A stretch of DNA of 56,337 nt, taken from assembly GCA_018829185.1 (NCBI GenBank), contig JAHJUI010000001.1:1-56337 (forward strand). The letters run 5' to 3'. Source of the stretch: Nanobdellota archaeon (GTDB lineage: Archaea > Nanobdellota > Nanobdellia > SCGC-AAA011-G17 > PNOQ01). Position numbers and translations under genes: made by a program. Every line of letters starts with the position of its first letter. Position 1 is the first letter of the stretch. The notes below the pieces were generated by a model that saw only the letters and a list, made by a program, of their open reading frames with translations, was not told the origin of the DNA and made no database searches. Shown piece by piece: positions 29,381 to 37,968 of this stretch.

Positions 29381-30083
29381 AAAAATAAAACCTTTTGAAA
29401 AAGAAATCAAAAATAGTCTTGATGAAGCTATTGATTATATCAAAGAACCCAAACACATCAAAATATTAAAAATTTTAGTTGTTTTAATTGTAATAGGGCT
29501 CCTAGGATTTCTTATTTATAATAACATTCTAATAAGCAAAGAATTTAATTATTTTTATGATATTGGGGGGGAAAGAGATACTAAAAAGCCTTATTTGATT
29601 CCCGCAAAAAGAGTTTCCGATATAATTGTTGAAGAGGGGGTTAATTATAGAAACTTGACAGGACATTTAGTTTATTTTGATGTTCTAGTAAGTAGGGGTG
29701 CTGAGAATATAAATATAGAAGCCAGATATAAAGAAAATTTTCCAGAAAAAGCTAAATTTTACATCGGGGCGAGAGATAGAGAAGAGTGGCATTATAAAAA
29801 TAGTAAAATTTATGATTCTAGAGAATATAATCAAACTGGAGACTGGTCAATAGCAAAAACAGGGTTTAGTATAGAAGAAGACAATATTTCCATTATGAGG
29901 GGTAAATTAATTTTAGCTTTTAATATTCCTTATTTAGATCAAAACGAAACAGAATATGCAAACTACATAAATAATTATATTCCAATAGATTACATCAACC
30001 TTACAATATATAAGCCAGGGATGATTGAAAGAATAAAGCGCGGAGAATCATTTTTAGAGGCATTAAAAGGAGTTATGAATTAA
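29361..30083 (+). CDS. hypothetical single-TM protein of glycosylation cluster
   Basis: 240-aa ORF, one TM; contains G7 tract. Confidence 0.65.
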   Translation: MNTKRNKKIKPFEKEIKNSLDEAIDYIKEPKHIKILKILVVLIVIGLLGFLIYNNILISKEFNYFYDIGGERDTKKPYLIPAKRVSDIIVEEGVNYRNLTGHLVYFDVLVSRGAENINIEARYKENFPEKAKFYIGARDREEWHYKNSKIYDSREYNQTGDWSIAKTGFSIEEDNISIMRGKLILAFNIPYLDQNETEYANYINNYIPIDYINLTIYKPGMIERIKRGESFLEALKGVMN

Positions 30084-30084
30084 G

Positions 30085-30474
30085 ATGAAACTATTATTTA
30101 AATCACATAACGCATCACTTGTAAGCCATGCATTTCAAACAATTTTGGTTACATATTTAATTCTATTCTTAATAGAACAAACCTGGGCAGGATTCGTTTC
30201 AACATACTTAAATTTAAACTATTTACTTATAGCAGTAATTATCCTAGGAATTCTAGACCTCTTTTCAGAGCATCCAAAACAGAAAAAACAAAAAACAACA
30301 AAAAAAGATTATATTTTAATAAGTTTACTAGGAATCATAAGTTTTGCAATAATAAAATACAAAACAATTGATTTAGGTTGGCTAAGTTGGACAATCTCAA
30401 TCATAGCAGGAATATTAATCATATTATTAAGTTTATTAATATTAGAAGAAGATGAAACAAACAATACAAAATAG
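30085..30474 (+). CDS. hypothetical membrane protein
   Basis: 129-aa multi-TM ORF. Confidence 0.6.
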   Translation: MKLLFKSHNASLVSHAFQTILVTYLILFLIEQTWAGFVSTYLNLNYLLIAVIILGILDLFSEHPKQKKQKTTKKDYILISLLGIISFAIIKYKTIDLGWLSWTISIIAGILIILLSLLILEEDETNNTK

Positions 30475-32020
30475 TTTTTACCAACTATTAACAATATACA
30501 CAATTTTAGTTCTATTAATTAGTTTAAACTTATTTTGGAAATATTCCTTACAAATGAGTATATTTGCAATAATAGTAGCAATTTTAGGAATATCAACAAT
30601 AACTAAAGAAAAACCTTCTAAACCTAAAAAAATACATATTTGGTTATTCATCCTGGCAATAATAACGACAATAGCACTAAGAGTAATACCTTACCTAAAA
30701 AACCAAATTCCATTAGGATATGATGCAGGAATTTACAAATATGCAATTGAAAGCGGATTAAGCAATGCAGACAAGTGGATAGTTACTCAAGTAACAATGG
30801 AACCATTCTTTTTATACCTGATGGAACCACTAAAATTATTCTTTTCATCACAAACACTTCTAACTTACGGATTCATTGCTTTCTGCCTAATCTTAGGATT
30901 AGCAATATATTTAACAACAAAAGAATATTTCAACAAAACCACAGCAATAATAGCCTTCCTAATCTATTCAGTATCAATTATCCAATTTCTAACATTTAAT
31001 TACATGTACTACAGAAATGTAATAGGATTAACATTAGCATTATTTTCAATTTATTTTTTAAAGAAATCAGAAAACAATCCAAAATTAATTTACCTATTCA
31101 TCTTGCTAGGAGCATTAACAGGAGCAACACACAGACCAACTTTCTACATTTTTGGCTTAAGCTATTTAGCTTATGCCTTAACATCACCATATAAAGATAA
31201 ATACAATTTCAATATATTAAAAAAGAATATAATAAACGGAATCCTAATACTAGTAATAACATCATTATTCTACCTAGGAAGATTTAAAGAAGCAATTTTC
31301 TCAATTTTACCTTCTGTTTTTCAAGGTTTCATACAAACAGGACAATCACCAGGAACATTCATAAACTTCCTAACATACCAATACTCAACATTAGCATACT
31401 TACCATTTGCATTATTAGGATTATTCACATTAATAAAAAACAAAAAACTAAATATTCTTTTCTTCTGGACAATAATAACAGCAATAATAGTATACTTCCA
31501 ATTTTTCTTCTATAACAGATTCATAATACATCTAGACATAGCATTAATTATACTAGCAGCATACGGATTCTCAATAATAATAAAACACAAAAAGAAACTA
31601 GGAATAATAATATTAATCCTAATGCTCTTCTCAGCAGCTTTCGTAACATTTAACGAAGCAACACACACATACCCAGAAATAAAAGAAGAACTACAAACAA
31701 TAGAATACCTAAACAATACAGAAGAAAACGCATATGTAATGGCCACATCATCAATATACTCACTATGGGTCCTAGGATACAGTAATAGAAAGACAATCGC
31801 TCCAGGCTTATTTGATTACAATCAACACAATGAAGCACAATGGAATACGTTCTGGACAACAACTAACATAAACGAAATAAAGACATTCCTAGACGTTTAC
31901 GAAAAACCATTATACATTTTCATAGGTCAAAAACAAAAAGACAACCTAGCTCAATTTAATACTTGTTTTGAAATCTACAAGAAAGATTTAAATAATAAGA
32001 TTTACAAATATACATGTTGA
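30452..32020 (+). CDS. membrane glycosyltransferase (GT39-like)
   Basis: Poly-TM; GYDAGIYKYAIESGL, GATHRPTFYIFGLSY. Confidence 0.7.
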   Translation: MKQTIQNSFYQLLTIYTILVLLISLNLFWKYSLQMSIFAIIVAILGISTITKEKPSKPKKIHIWLFILAIITTIALRVIPYLKNQIPLGYDAGIYKYAIESGLSNADKWIVTQVTMEPFFLYLMEPLKLFFSSQTLLTYGFIAFCLILGLAIYLTTKEYFNKTTAIIAFLIYSVSIIQFLTFNYMYYRNVIGLTLALFSIYFLKKSENNPKLIYLFILLGALTGATHRPTFYIFGLSYLAYALTSPYKDKYNFNILKKNIINGILILVITSLFYLGRFKEAIFSILPSVFQGFIQTGQSPGTFINFLTYQYSTLAYLPFALLGLFTLIKNKKLNILFFWTIITAIIVYFQFFFYNRFIIHLDIALIILAAYGFSIIIKHKKKLGIIILILMLFSAAFVTFNEATHTYPEIKEELQTIEYLNNTEENAYVMATSSIYSLWVLGYSNRKTIAPGLFDYNQHNEAQWNTFWTTTNINEIKTFLDVYEKPLYIFIGQKQKDNLAQFNTCFEIYKKDLNNKIYKYTC

Positions 32021-32493
32021 AAATGAAGAAAAAAGCAAAGAAAGTCAAGAAAAGAGTAGCTAAAAAATCAGCTAAGAAAAAGGTAATTAAAAAACCAAAG
32101 AAAGAAAATAAAAAGAATTACATAAAAGGAATTATAATAGCAATCCTAACCTTAATAATTATCTCATTAGCAATAGGTTTCTTTACAACTTTAAACTACC
32201 TAGAAGCATTTAGAATAATCTTTGGATCAGTTTACGTTCTTTTCCTTCCAGGATTTATATTCACATATGTATTCTTCCCAAAAACAAGAGAAACTAAAGA
32301 AAAAGGCTCAATAGATTGGATTGAAAGAATAGCATTAAGCTTCGCATTATCAATTGCAGTTGTTCCATTAATAATATTCTACTTAAACTTAGCAGGAATA
32401 CCAATAAACACTTTAAACTCTTTCTTAACAATACTGGGAATAATAATTATTTTAGTAATAACTTTAAGAATAATTAATCGCTCATCTCGTTGA
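32014..32493 (+). CDS. DUF1616-like membrane protein
   Basis: FRIIFGSVYVLFLPGFIFTYVFFPK...IDWIERIALSFALSIAVVPLIIFYLN. Confidence 0.7.
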   Translation: MLKMKKKAKKVKKRVAKKSAKKKVIKKPKKENKKNYIKGIIIAILTLIIISLAIGFFTTLNYLEAFRIIFGSVYVLFLPGFIFTYVFFPKTRETKEKGSIDWIERIALSFALSIAVVPLIIFYLNLAGIPINTLNSFLTILGIIIILVITLRIINRSSR

Positions 32494-32504
32494 TAGTCTC
32501 GCAA

Positions 32505-33869
32505 TCATTTTAGTTTAACATCTTTTTGCACTTCAATTAAAACATAATATCCCATCTTATCAGAACCTATTCTTTTAATTATTTTTTCTTTCATTAGTTT
32601 GGTTAAATCTCTCTTTAATGTTCCTAAGGGGGTTTTCAAATTATTAACCAACTCTTCTCTTTTTGCATTATTATGAATTTTGATGTAATTTACAATTAGT
32701 GTTTGCCTTTTTTCAGATTCACTTACTGGCTCACTTACTGGCTCACTTACTGGCTCACTTACTGGCTCACTTACTGGCTCACTTTTTATTATTACGAAAA
32801 AATCTTTTTCAGTTAATTTAAACTCCACACTATTTTTATTTTGTTCACAACTTTCTTTTATTCTTTTAATCCCAGTACCAACTCTTTCCATAAAAACAGT
32901 CCTAGACAGTAAATCTGCAATTAATCTGTTTCTTAACCTACTTCTTGTTCCAAATTCTTTTTTAGAAACTAATGAATTTCCAGGATTATTAATTATTAAT
33001 TCATCTTTTAATTTTTCAATAGCAACCTCGCCATTATCAAAATAATCTCTGTGGACAACTGCATTAACAATTGCTTCTCTATAAGCTTTTTCAGGGAACT
33101 GAGGATATTCTTTTCTTTTACTCCCAATTATTTCAAATCTAACTGGAACACATTCATTAAGATATTGTATGGCAAATTCTATGTTCCCAACAATTCCCCT
33201 ATCAACTTCTTTTTTATCAAGTATGTCAATTCGTTTATTTCCTTTAAACCTAACACATCTTATTTTAGAATTTCCTATGTATTTGTATGGCTCTTTTGCA
33301 AAAAATAAAACTCCTGCATTAGTCATCCCTTTTTTAGTTAATAACTTTAAATTTTTTAGAATATCTTTTTTGTCTAAATTATTTGAAATTCTCGCAAGTT
33401 TTAAATAATAATTAAATTTCTCATCATCAAAATCTTCAAATTTAAAATCAGAGCAAATTTGCTCATCAAATCTAATTTTACCTGATTTTATGCTTAAATC
33501 AATTATTTGGTTTCTGTTCATTTTCTGAGAATTTGCATTCATTCTCATGTAAAAACCATCTGAGCAAGAATAAGGTTTATCTTTGCCTTCGGCAATATCA
33601 ATTATTAATATTTTTTCAAATGATTTTAATTTAATAATTATAGAAGGGTCGCAGTTTCTCGCGATATCCTGAATTTGTGATTTAAGTTTATTTGTTAAGT
33701 TTATTCCTTTGATATTATTTTTGTCATTTATTCCCAAAAAGATTTTTCCTCCGCTAGCATTGGCAAAAGCAACAATCTCTTGAGCAATCTTTTTGTCTAA
33801 ATTTTCTTTAAACTCAATAAATTGTCCCTCTCCTTCTTGCAATACAAATCTTAATTCTTTTTTATCCAT
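32505..33869 (-). CDS. AlbA_2/Schlafen-type ATP-binding protein with C-terminal HTH
   Basis: EFKENLDKKIAQEIVAFANASGGKIFLGIND; YREAIVNAVVHRDY; RNRLIADLL. Confidence 0.92.
   Translation of the reverse strand: MDKKELRFVLQEGEGQFIEFKENLDKKIAQEIVAFANASGGKIFLGINDKNNIKGINLTNKLKSQIQDIARNCDPSIIIKLKSFEKILIIDIAEGKDKPYSCSDGFYMRMNANSQKMNRNQIIDLSIKSGKIRFDEQICSDFKFEDFDDEKFNYYLKLARISNNLDKKDILKNLKLLTKKGMTNAGVLFFAKEPYKYIGNSKIRCVRFKGNKRIDILDKKEVDRGIVGNIEFAIQYLNECVPVRFEIIGSKRKEYPQFPEKAYREAIVNAVVHRDYFDNGEVAIEKLKDELIINNPGNSLVSKKEFGTRSRLRNRLIADLLSRTVFMERVGTGIKRIKESCEQNKNSVEFKLTEKDFFVIIKSEPVSEPVSEPVSEPVSEPVSESEKRQTLIVNYIKIHNNAKREELVNNLKTPLGTLKRDLTKLMKEKIIKRIGSDKMGYYVLIEVQKDVKLK
32724..32783 (-). repeat. 12-bp coding tandem repeat (about 5 copies)
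   Basis: ACTGGCTCACTT units encoding (SEPV)5. Confidence 0.95.
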
Positions 33870-33884
33870 ATTCTACATTATATC

Positions 33885-33910
33885 TGGCCATATTTGGCCA
33901 ATGTTGGCCA
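33885..33910. promoter_or_regulatory. three helically phased TGGCCA sites upstream of AlbA_2 gene
   Basis: TGGCCAtattTGGCCAatgtTGGCCA, exact 10-bp period. Confidence 0.6.
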
Positions 33911-34118
33911 TTCTTTTCTTACTTAAAGTTTGAATAATATCTTCCATTTTTATTCACTTGTTAATGTTTCAATAAATTATTTAATTGAACTATAAATTCA
34001 TATATGGACTAAGTAACATATAAATCTTTTGATTGAAGAATTTGATAAAGCATCTTATATTAATTCATTAATAAACATATAAAGCAAATCCCCTAAAGAG
34101 AGTAAAAATAAAGAAACA

Positions 34119-35696
34119 TTAATTTTTCTTTTTAATTCTTTTTTTTCTATAAAATACAAAGTAAAACAATAAACCTAAGATTACAATTAAACCAACAACA
34201 GTTAGAGCTGTTGAAGTATTAGTACCAAACAACCCATCCATTATTGCTGCACCTGTAATTCCTTCAAAACCAGTATCTGGAGTAGCTTCTTGTGCAGTTA
34301 TTTCTTCTATAACCTCTTCAGTTTCTTCTTCAACTAAGGCTTCTTCCTCAACTAAAGGTTCTTTAGTATCATTAATTCTCCCGCCAGAAGTAAATCTTGA
34401 ACTTCCGCCACCGGTAGTTACTGCTGCAGGCAATACTTCAGCACAACCATCTATATTGCTCCAATCACTCCAAGCTCCAGTAGGAGGACATACACATCTG
34501 TTTCCTTCCCAAACTCCATTAGTATTTTCACAAAGAGTAATAGGTGCAATTACACATTCCCCCGTAGGAATTAAGCAAACTTCATCATTTTCAATATCAC
34601 AATCTGAATCTTGATTACATTCACCACACCCCACATTTCCATTCCAAACAGTTAAGTCTGGACATTCACAATGAGCATGATCTGTAGGAGTATTTGCTCC
34701 CATCCAAATTCCATTTGTATTCAAACAAAGTTGTTCATCATTTACATTTCTACCTTCTAAAACAGCAAATTCTGTAAAATGAGTTATTTCAAAAGTTAAA
34801 GTGTTTGCAACTGTATCAACAATGGTTGGAATTTCAATCCAAGAGCTACCATCATGATAAGAAACATAAAGATTATTTTCATCTGCATTAGCAACAAGTA
34901 ATTCTTCCCTAGTGTAAGGCAAAGTAATTGTAATTGCCGGATCAAAAATAGTCCCATCAGCCCCAAAATCAAAAGTCTTTCCTACTAATTTTACATTTCC
35001 AACCTCAGGACTAACTGTTGGTTGTACTAATTGTCCTGTAATTGAGGTAACTCCTCCAGGAACATTTGGAATATCTAAAATAGCACTACTATAATCTATT
35101 GAAGCAGGAGTTCCAGATACAACACTAAATGACTTTTCATAAGATGTAAAATCAAAAGTTGTTGAACCTTCGAAATAAACATAACCATTGGATGGCTCAC
35201 CAAAAACAGTAGCTTTAACATTTACTGTTTTTTCAACAAAGAATCCTGGAAGTTTTGAAGCATCTATAGTTAAACTGTAAGTTATTGTTCCTGGACCACT
35301 ATCTGACCCATATCCATAACCATATCCAAAGTCCTGATAATCAGGATTACCAACTGACCCATATCCATATCCATAGCCATAACCACCATTTAAATTAGAA
35401 ATTTCAACTGAATTAACAGTTAAAAAACTACAATCATTTGTATTATCAGAATTAATCTTACAACTAAAATAATTTTCACCATCATTAAACATAAGATTTG
35501 TATAGTCTATTGGTAAAAACTCACCATCATTAACAGTAACTACAATCTCAAAGTCTTCTGTAGAATAATCAGAAAAATCAATATTATCCAAATCACCAAT
35601 ATTTACGCCAATAGCCTCTGCAGGCCCTAAAAACAATAGAATACTGATTACAAAAAAAGTTAACATAATACTAGTTAAATGTCTTTTTGCTTTCAT
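34119..35696 (-). CDS. secreted surface protein with C-terminal ITGAA-TM anchor
   Basis: Signal peptide; GYGYGYG repeats; Cys-rich segment; GFEGITGAAIMDGLF-TM-RKKRIKKK. Confidence 0.8.
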   Translation of the reverse strand: MKAKRHLTSIMLTFFVISILLFLGPAEAIGVNIGDLDNIDFSDYSTEDFEIVVTVNDGEFLPIDYTNLMFNDGENYFSCKINSDNTNDCSFLTVNSVEISNLNGGYGYGYGYGSVGNPDYQDFGYGYGYGSDSGPGTITYSLTIDASKLPGFFVEKTVNVKATVFGEPSNGYVYFEGSTTFDFTSYEKSFSVVSGTPASIDYSSAILDIPNVPGGVTSITGQLVQPTVSPEVGNVKLVGKTFDFGADGTIFDPAITITLPYTREELLVANADENNLYVSYHDGSSWIEIPTIVDTVANTLTFEITHFTEFAVLEGRNVNDEQLCLNTNGIWMGANTPTDHAHCECPDLTVWNGNVGCGECNQDSDCDIENDEVCLIPTGECVIAPITLCENTNGVWEGNRCVCPPTGAWSDWSNIDGCAEVLPAAVTTGGGSSRFTSGGRINDTKEPLVEEEALVEEETEEVIEEITAQEATPDTGFEGITGAAIMDGLFGTNTSTALTVVGLIVILGLLFYFVFYRKKRIKKKN

Positions 35697-35781
35697 TTTG
35701 ATATGTCTATATATATATACATATATGCATTATCCCTCTTTTTATAAACTTTTCGGTGACAACACTTAGTAACAACATCTT

Positions 35782-36183
35782 TTGCATTACAAAACACCCA
35801 ATTTTCTTTTTTTGAGCAAAGCTCTAGAAAGACTTAAAAACAACAACCAATTCTACAAAAAAATGCAAAAATCAATAGTAGAACTCTTCACAAGCGTAAC
35901 ATGTCCACATTGTCCTAGATCTATCCTTATGCTTAAAGAATTAGAAAGAGATGACATAGAACCAGTTTTCCATTCTGTAAACTCAAGCAATGGAAGAGAA
36001 AAAGCAGAAGAATATAAAATTCTCTCAGTACCAACATTCATAATAACAGGACCAAAAATAACAAATAAAATAGGATTAAAAAGTCCTTCATTAGAAAAAC
36101 TAAATGAGGCAATAGACATCTCACAAGGATTAAAAGAATTCCCTAAAAAAAGATCATTTTGGGATATATTTAAAAGAAAGTAA
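35782..36183 (+). CDS. thioredoxin/glutaredoxin-like protein
   Basis: VELFTSVTCPHCPRS and ILSVPTFII. Confidence 0.82.
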   Translation: MHYKTPNFLFLSKALERLKNNNQFYKKMQKSIVELFTSVTCPHCPRSILMLKELERDDIEPVFHSVNSSNGREKAEEYKILSVPTFIITGPKITNKIGLKSPSLEKLNEAIDISQGLKEFPKKRSFWDIFKRK

Positions 36184-36197
36184 TTCTAAATAAAAAC

Positions 36198-36338
36198 ATG
36201 GCAAAATGCTCATTATGCGGAAAAAGAATTGAAACAACTTTTCTAGGTAAAATTAGGGGAACTTTTTATAAGGGAAAACCAGTATGTCCAGAATGTCAAA
36301 AAACTGAATTAAATAAAAAAGTTGAAATTCCAAAATAA
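36198..36338 (+). CDS. zinc-ribbon mini-protein
   Basis: MAKCSLCGKRIETTFLGKIRGTFYKGKPVCPECQKTELNKKVEIPK; below ORF-track cutoff. Confidence 0.75.
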   Translation: MAKCSLCGKRIETTFLGKIRGTFYKGKPVCPECQKTELNKKVEIPK

Positions 36339-36363
36339 GCCCTTGTAGCTTAGTAAATAAGAA
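36339..36363 (+). pseudogene. degenerate tRNA 5'-half-like fragment
   Basis: GCCCTTG-TA-GCTTAG...; pairs 6/7 (one G-U) with CAGAGGC at 37507-37513. Confidence 0.35.
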
Positions 36364-36397
36364 AAGTTTATAAGGAAAGAAGATAACCCCTTTTTAA

Positions 36398-36485
36398 GCC
36401 CTGATAGCTCAGGCAGTTAGAGCAGCAGATAAAAAAGCTGAATCTCGTAAACTGCAGGTCGAGGGTGCGAATCCCTCTCGGGGCT
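36398..36485 (+). tRNA. tRNA-Thr(CGU) with 14-nt intron at 30/31 (36429-36442)
   Basis: Acceptor GCCCTGA/TCGGGGC, anticodon loop CTCGTAA, T stem GAGGG/CCCTC, discriminator T; BHB CAGC/GCTG. Confidence 0.92.
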
Positions 36486-36495
36486 TTTTATTAAA

Positions 36496-37479
36496 ATGAC
36501 TAGAATCTATTTTAAAGAAGAAAAAGTAAGAAAAAAATTCTTTACAGATGTTTTAATCAATTCTAATTTCAAAACATGGAAAGAATTAAGAATTAATTTA
36601 AAGATTTCAAAAACCGCTTTAGAAAATTACAAAAATGGAAAATTAACTATACCTGGAGATTTTTATGAAAGTATTATTACCTTTTTACCTAAAAAATTAA
36701 AAGAAAGTTACAACACCCAAGTTTATTCAAAAAAAGACAACTGGGGGGCAATAGAAGGCGGAAAAAAAAATTATGAAAAAAACAAATGGATATTTGAGTT
36801 AGGTAGAAAAAAAGCATTGAAATCAATAAGAAAAATACACCAAATTTCTGATGCAGAAATAAACAAAAATTTCGAATTAGATTTTTATGAAGTTATAGGG
36901 GCATTTATTGGAGATGGATTTTTTAATAAATATGGGAGCTCTTACATTATTCAATTTGCGGGAGATTCAAGATATGATTTTGATTATTATAAAAATAAAA
37001 TTATCCCGGTGATATCTAGATTATTTGATAGAAAACCATTCATAAGGACAAAAGGAAACTGTATGTGGATTACATTTAATTCAAAAAAACTTTTTTATGT
37101 ACTAATAAAAAGATTTCATATGCCAAAAGGAAAAAAGGTTTACACTGTTAAAATCCCCGAGGAAATTTTAAAAGATAAGAATAAATTAATTTACACATTA
37201 AGGGGTATTTTTGATACAGATGGATGTATTTTTGTGGACAAAAGAAAAACTTACAAAAAACTTTATCCCAGAATAGCATTGCAATTAACTAATAAACCTA
37301 TTATAGAACAAATTTATCTTGCACTGAGCTCTTTAAATATAAAATGTGGTATATCAGAGAAAACAAGAGGTAACGCATATACAATCCAAATAAATGGTTT
37401 TAAAGAAGTAAAGAAATACATAGACACAATTGGTTTTTCAAACGAAAGACACCTTAATAGGATAAAACACTTTTCGTAA
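36496..37479 (+). CDS. LAGLIDADG homing endonuclease
   Basis: Two motifs VIGAFIGDGF and LRGIFDTDGCI. Confidence 0.93.
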   Translation: MTRIYFKEEKVRKKFFTDVLINSNFKTWKELRINLKISKTALENYKNGKLTIPGDFYESIITFLPKKLKESYNTQVYSKKDNWGAIEGGKKNYEKNKWIFELGRKKALKSIRKIHQISDAEINKNFELDFYEVIGAFIGDGFFNKYGSSYIIQFAGDSRYDFDYYKNKIIPVISRLFDRKPFIRTKGNCMWITFNSKKLFYVLIKRFHMPKGKKVYTVKIPEEILKDKNKLIYTLRGIFDTDGCIFVDKRKTYKKLYPRIALQLTNKPIIEQIYLALSSLNIKCGISEKTRGNAYTIQINGFKEVKKYIDTIGFSNERHLNRIKHFS

Positions 37480-37514
37480 AGTGGATATCCCAGGTTCGAA
37501 TCCTGGCAGAGGCT
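37471..37514 (+). pseudogene. orphan 3' half of a tRNA-Thr(CGU)-like gene
   Basis: TTTTCGTAAAGTGGATATC-CCAGG-TTCGAAT-CCTGG-CAGAGGC-T. Confidence 0.75.
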
Positions 37515-37528
37515 TTATATAATAACCT

Positions 37529-37816
37529 TTAAAGAGCCATCCATAATGCATTGCGTTTTGCAACAATTCCATCAATTTCTTGGATATATAATCTTAAAGC
37601 TTCATCAGCTTCAATATCTCCCCCCAATCTTTCAGAATATCTTTCAGTTAATTTTGAAGTAAATCCCAAACTCTCCCCGCCTTCAGGGGTAAAAACACTT
37701 CCATCTACCATTCTTACTGGGCCTTCACTAACTAAAACCATTCTAAGTAAATCGTGTTTTGGGTTTATAGCCCTTAAATCTTTTTGTGCTTCTTTAACAG
37801 CTTTTACATAATTCAT
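37529..37816 (-). CDS. hypothetical protein
   Basis: 95 aa from MNYVKAVKEAQKDL; longer ORF start less likely. Confidence 0.55.
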   Translation of the reverse strand: MNYVKAVKEAQKDLRAINPKHDLLRMVLVSEGPVRMVDGSVFTPEGGESLGFTSKLTERYSERLGGDIEADEALRLYIQEIDGIVAKRNALWMAL

Positions 37817-37968
37817 TTTTGATCCTCCATTAAATCTTATTTTTAGTAATCTCCCAAATTTATAAATCTTTCTATTTGTAACCACTGCTAAGAAACAACA
37901 TAACCGAAACACTTATATACTATAGAATATAGGTTTTAACTACCTTAGTTAAGGGAGGGAAACAAAAA

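Noticed and set aside
32724-32783. 12-bp repeats as CRISPR
   Set aside because: Contiguous coding tandem repeat without spacers.
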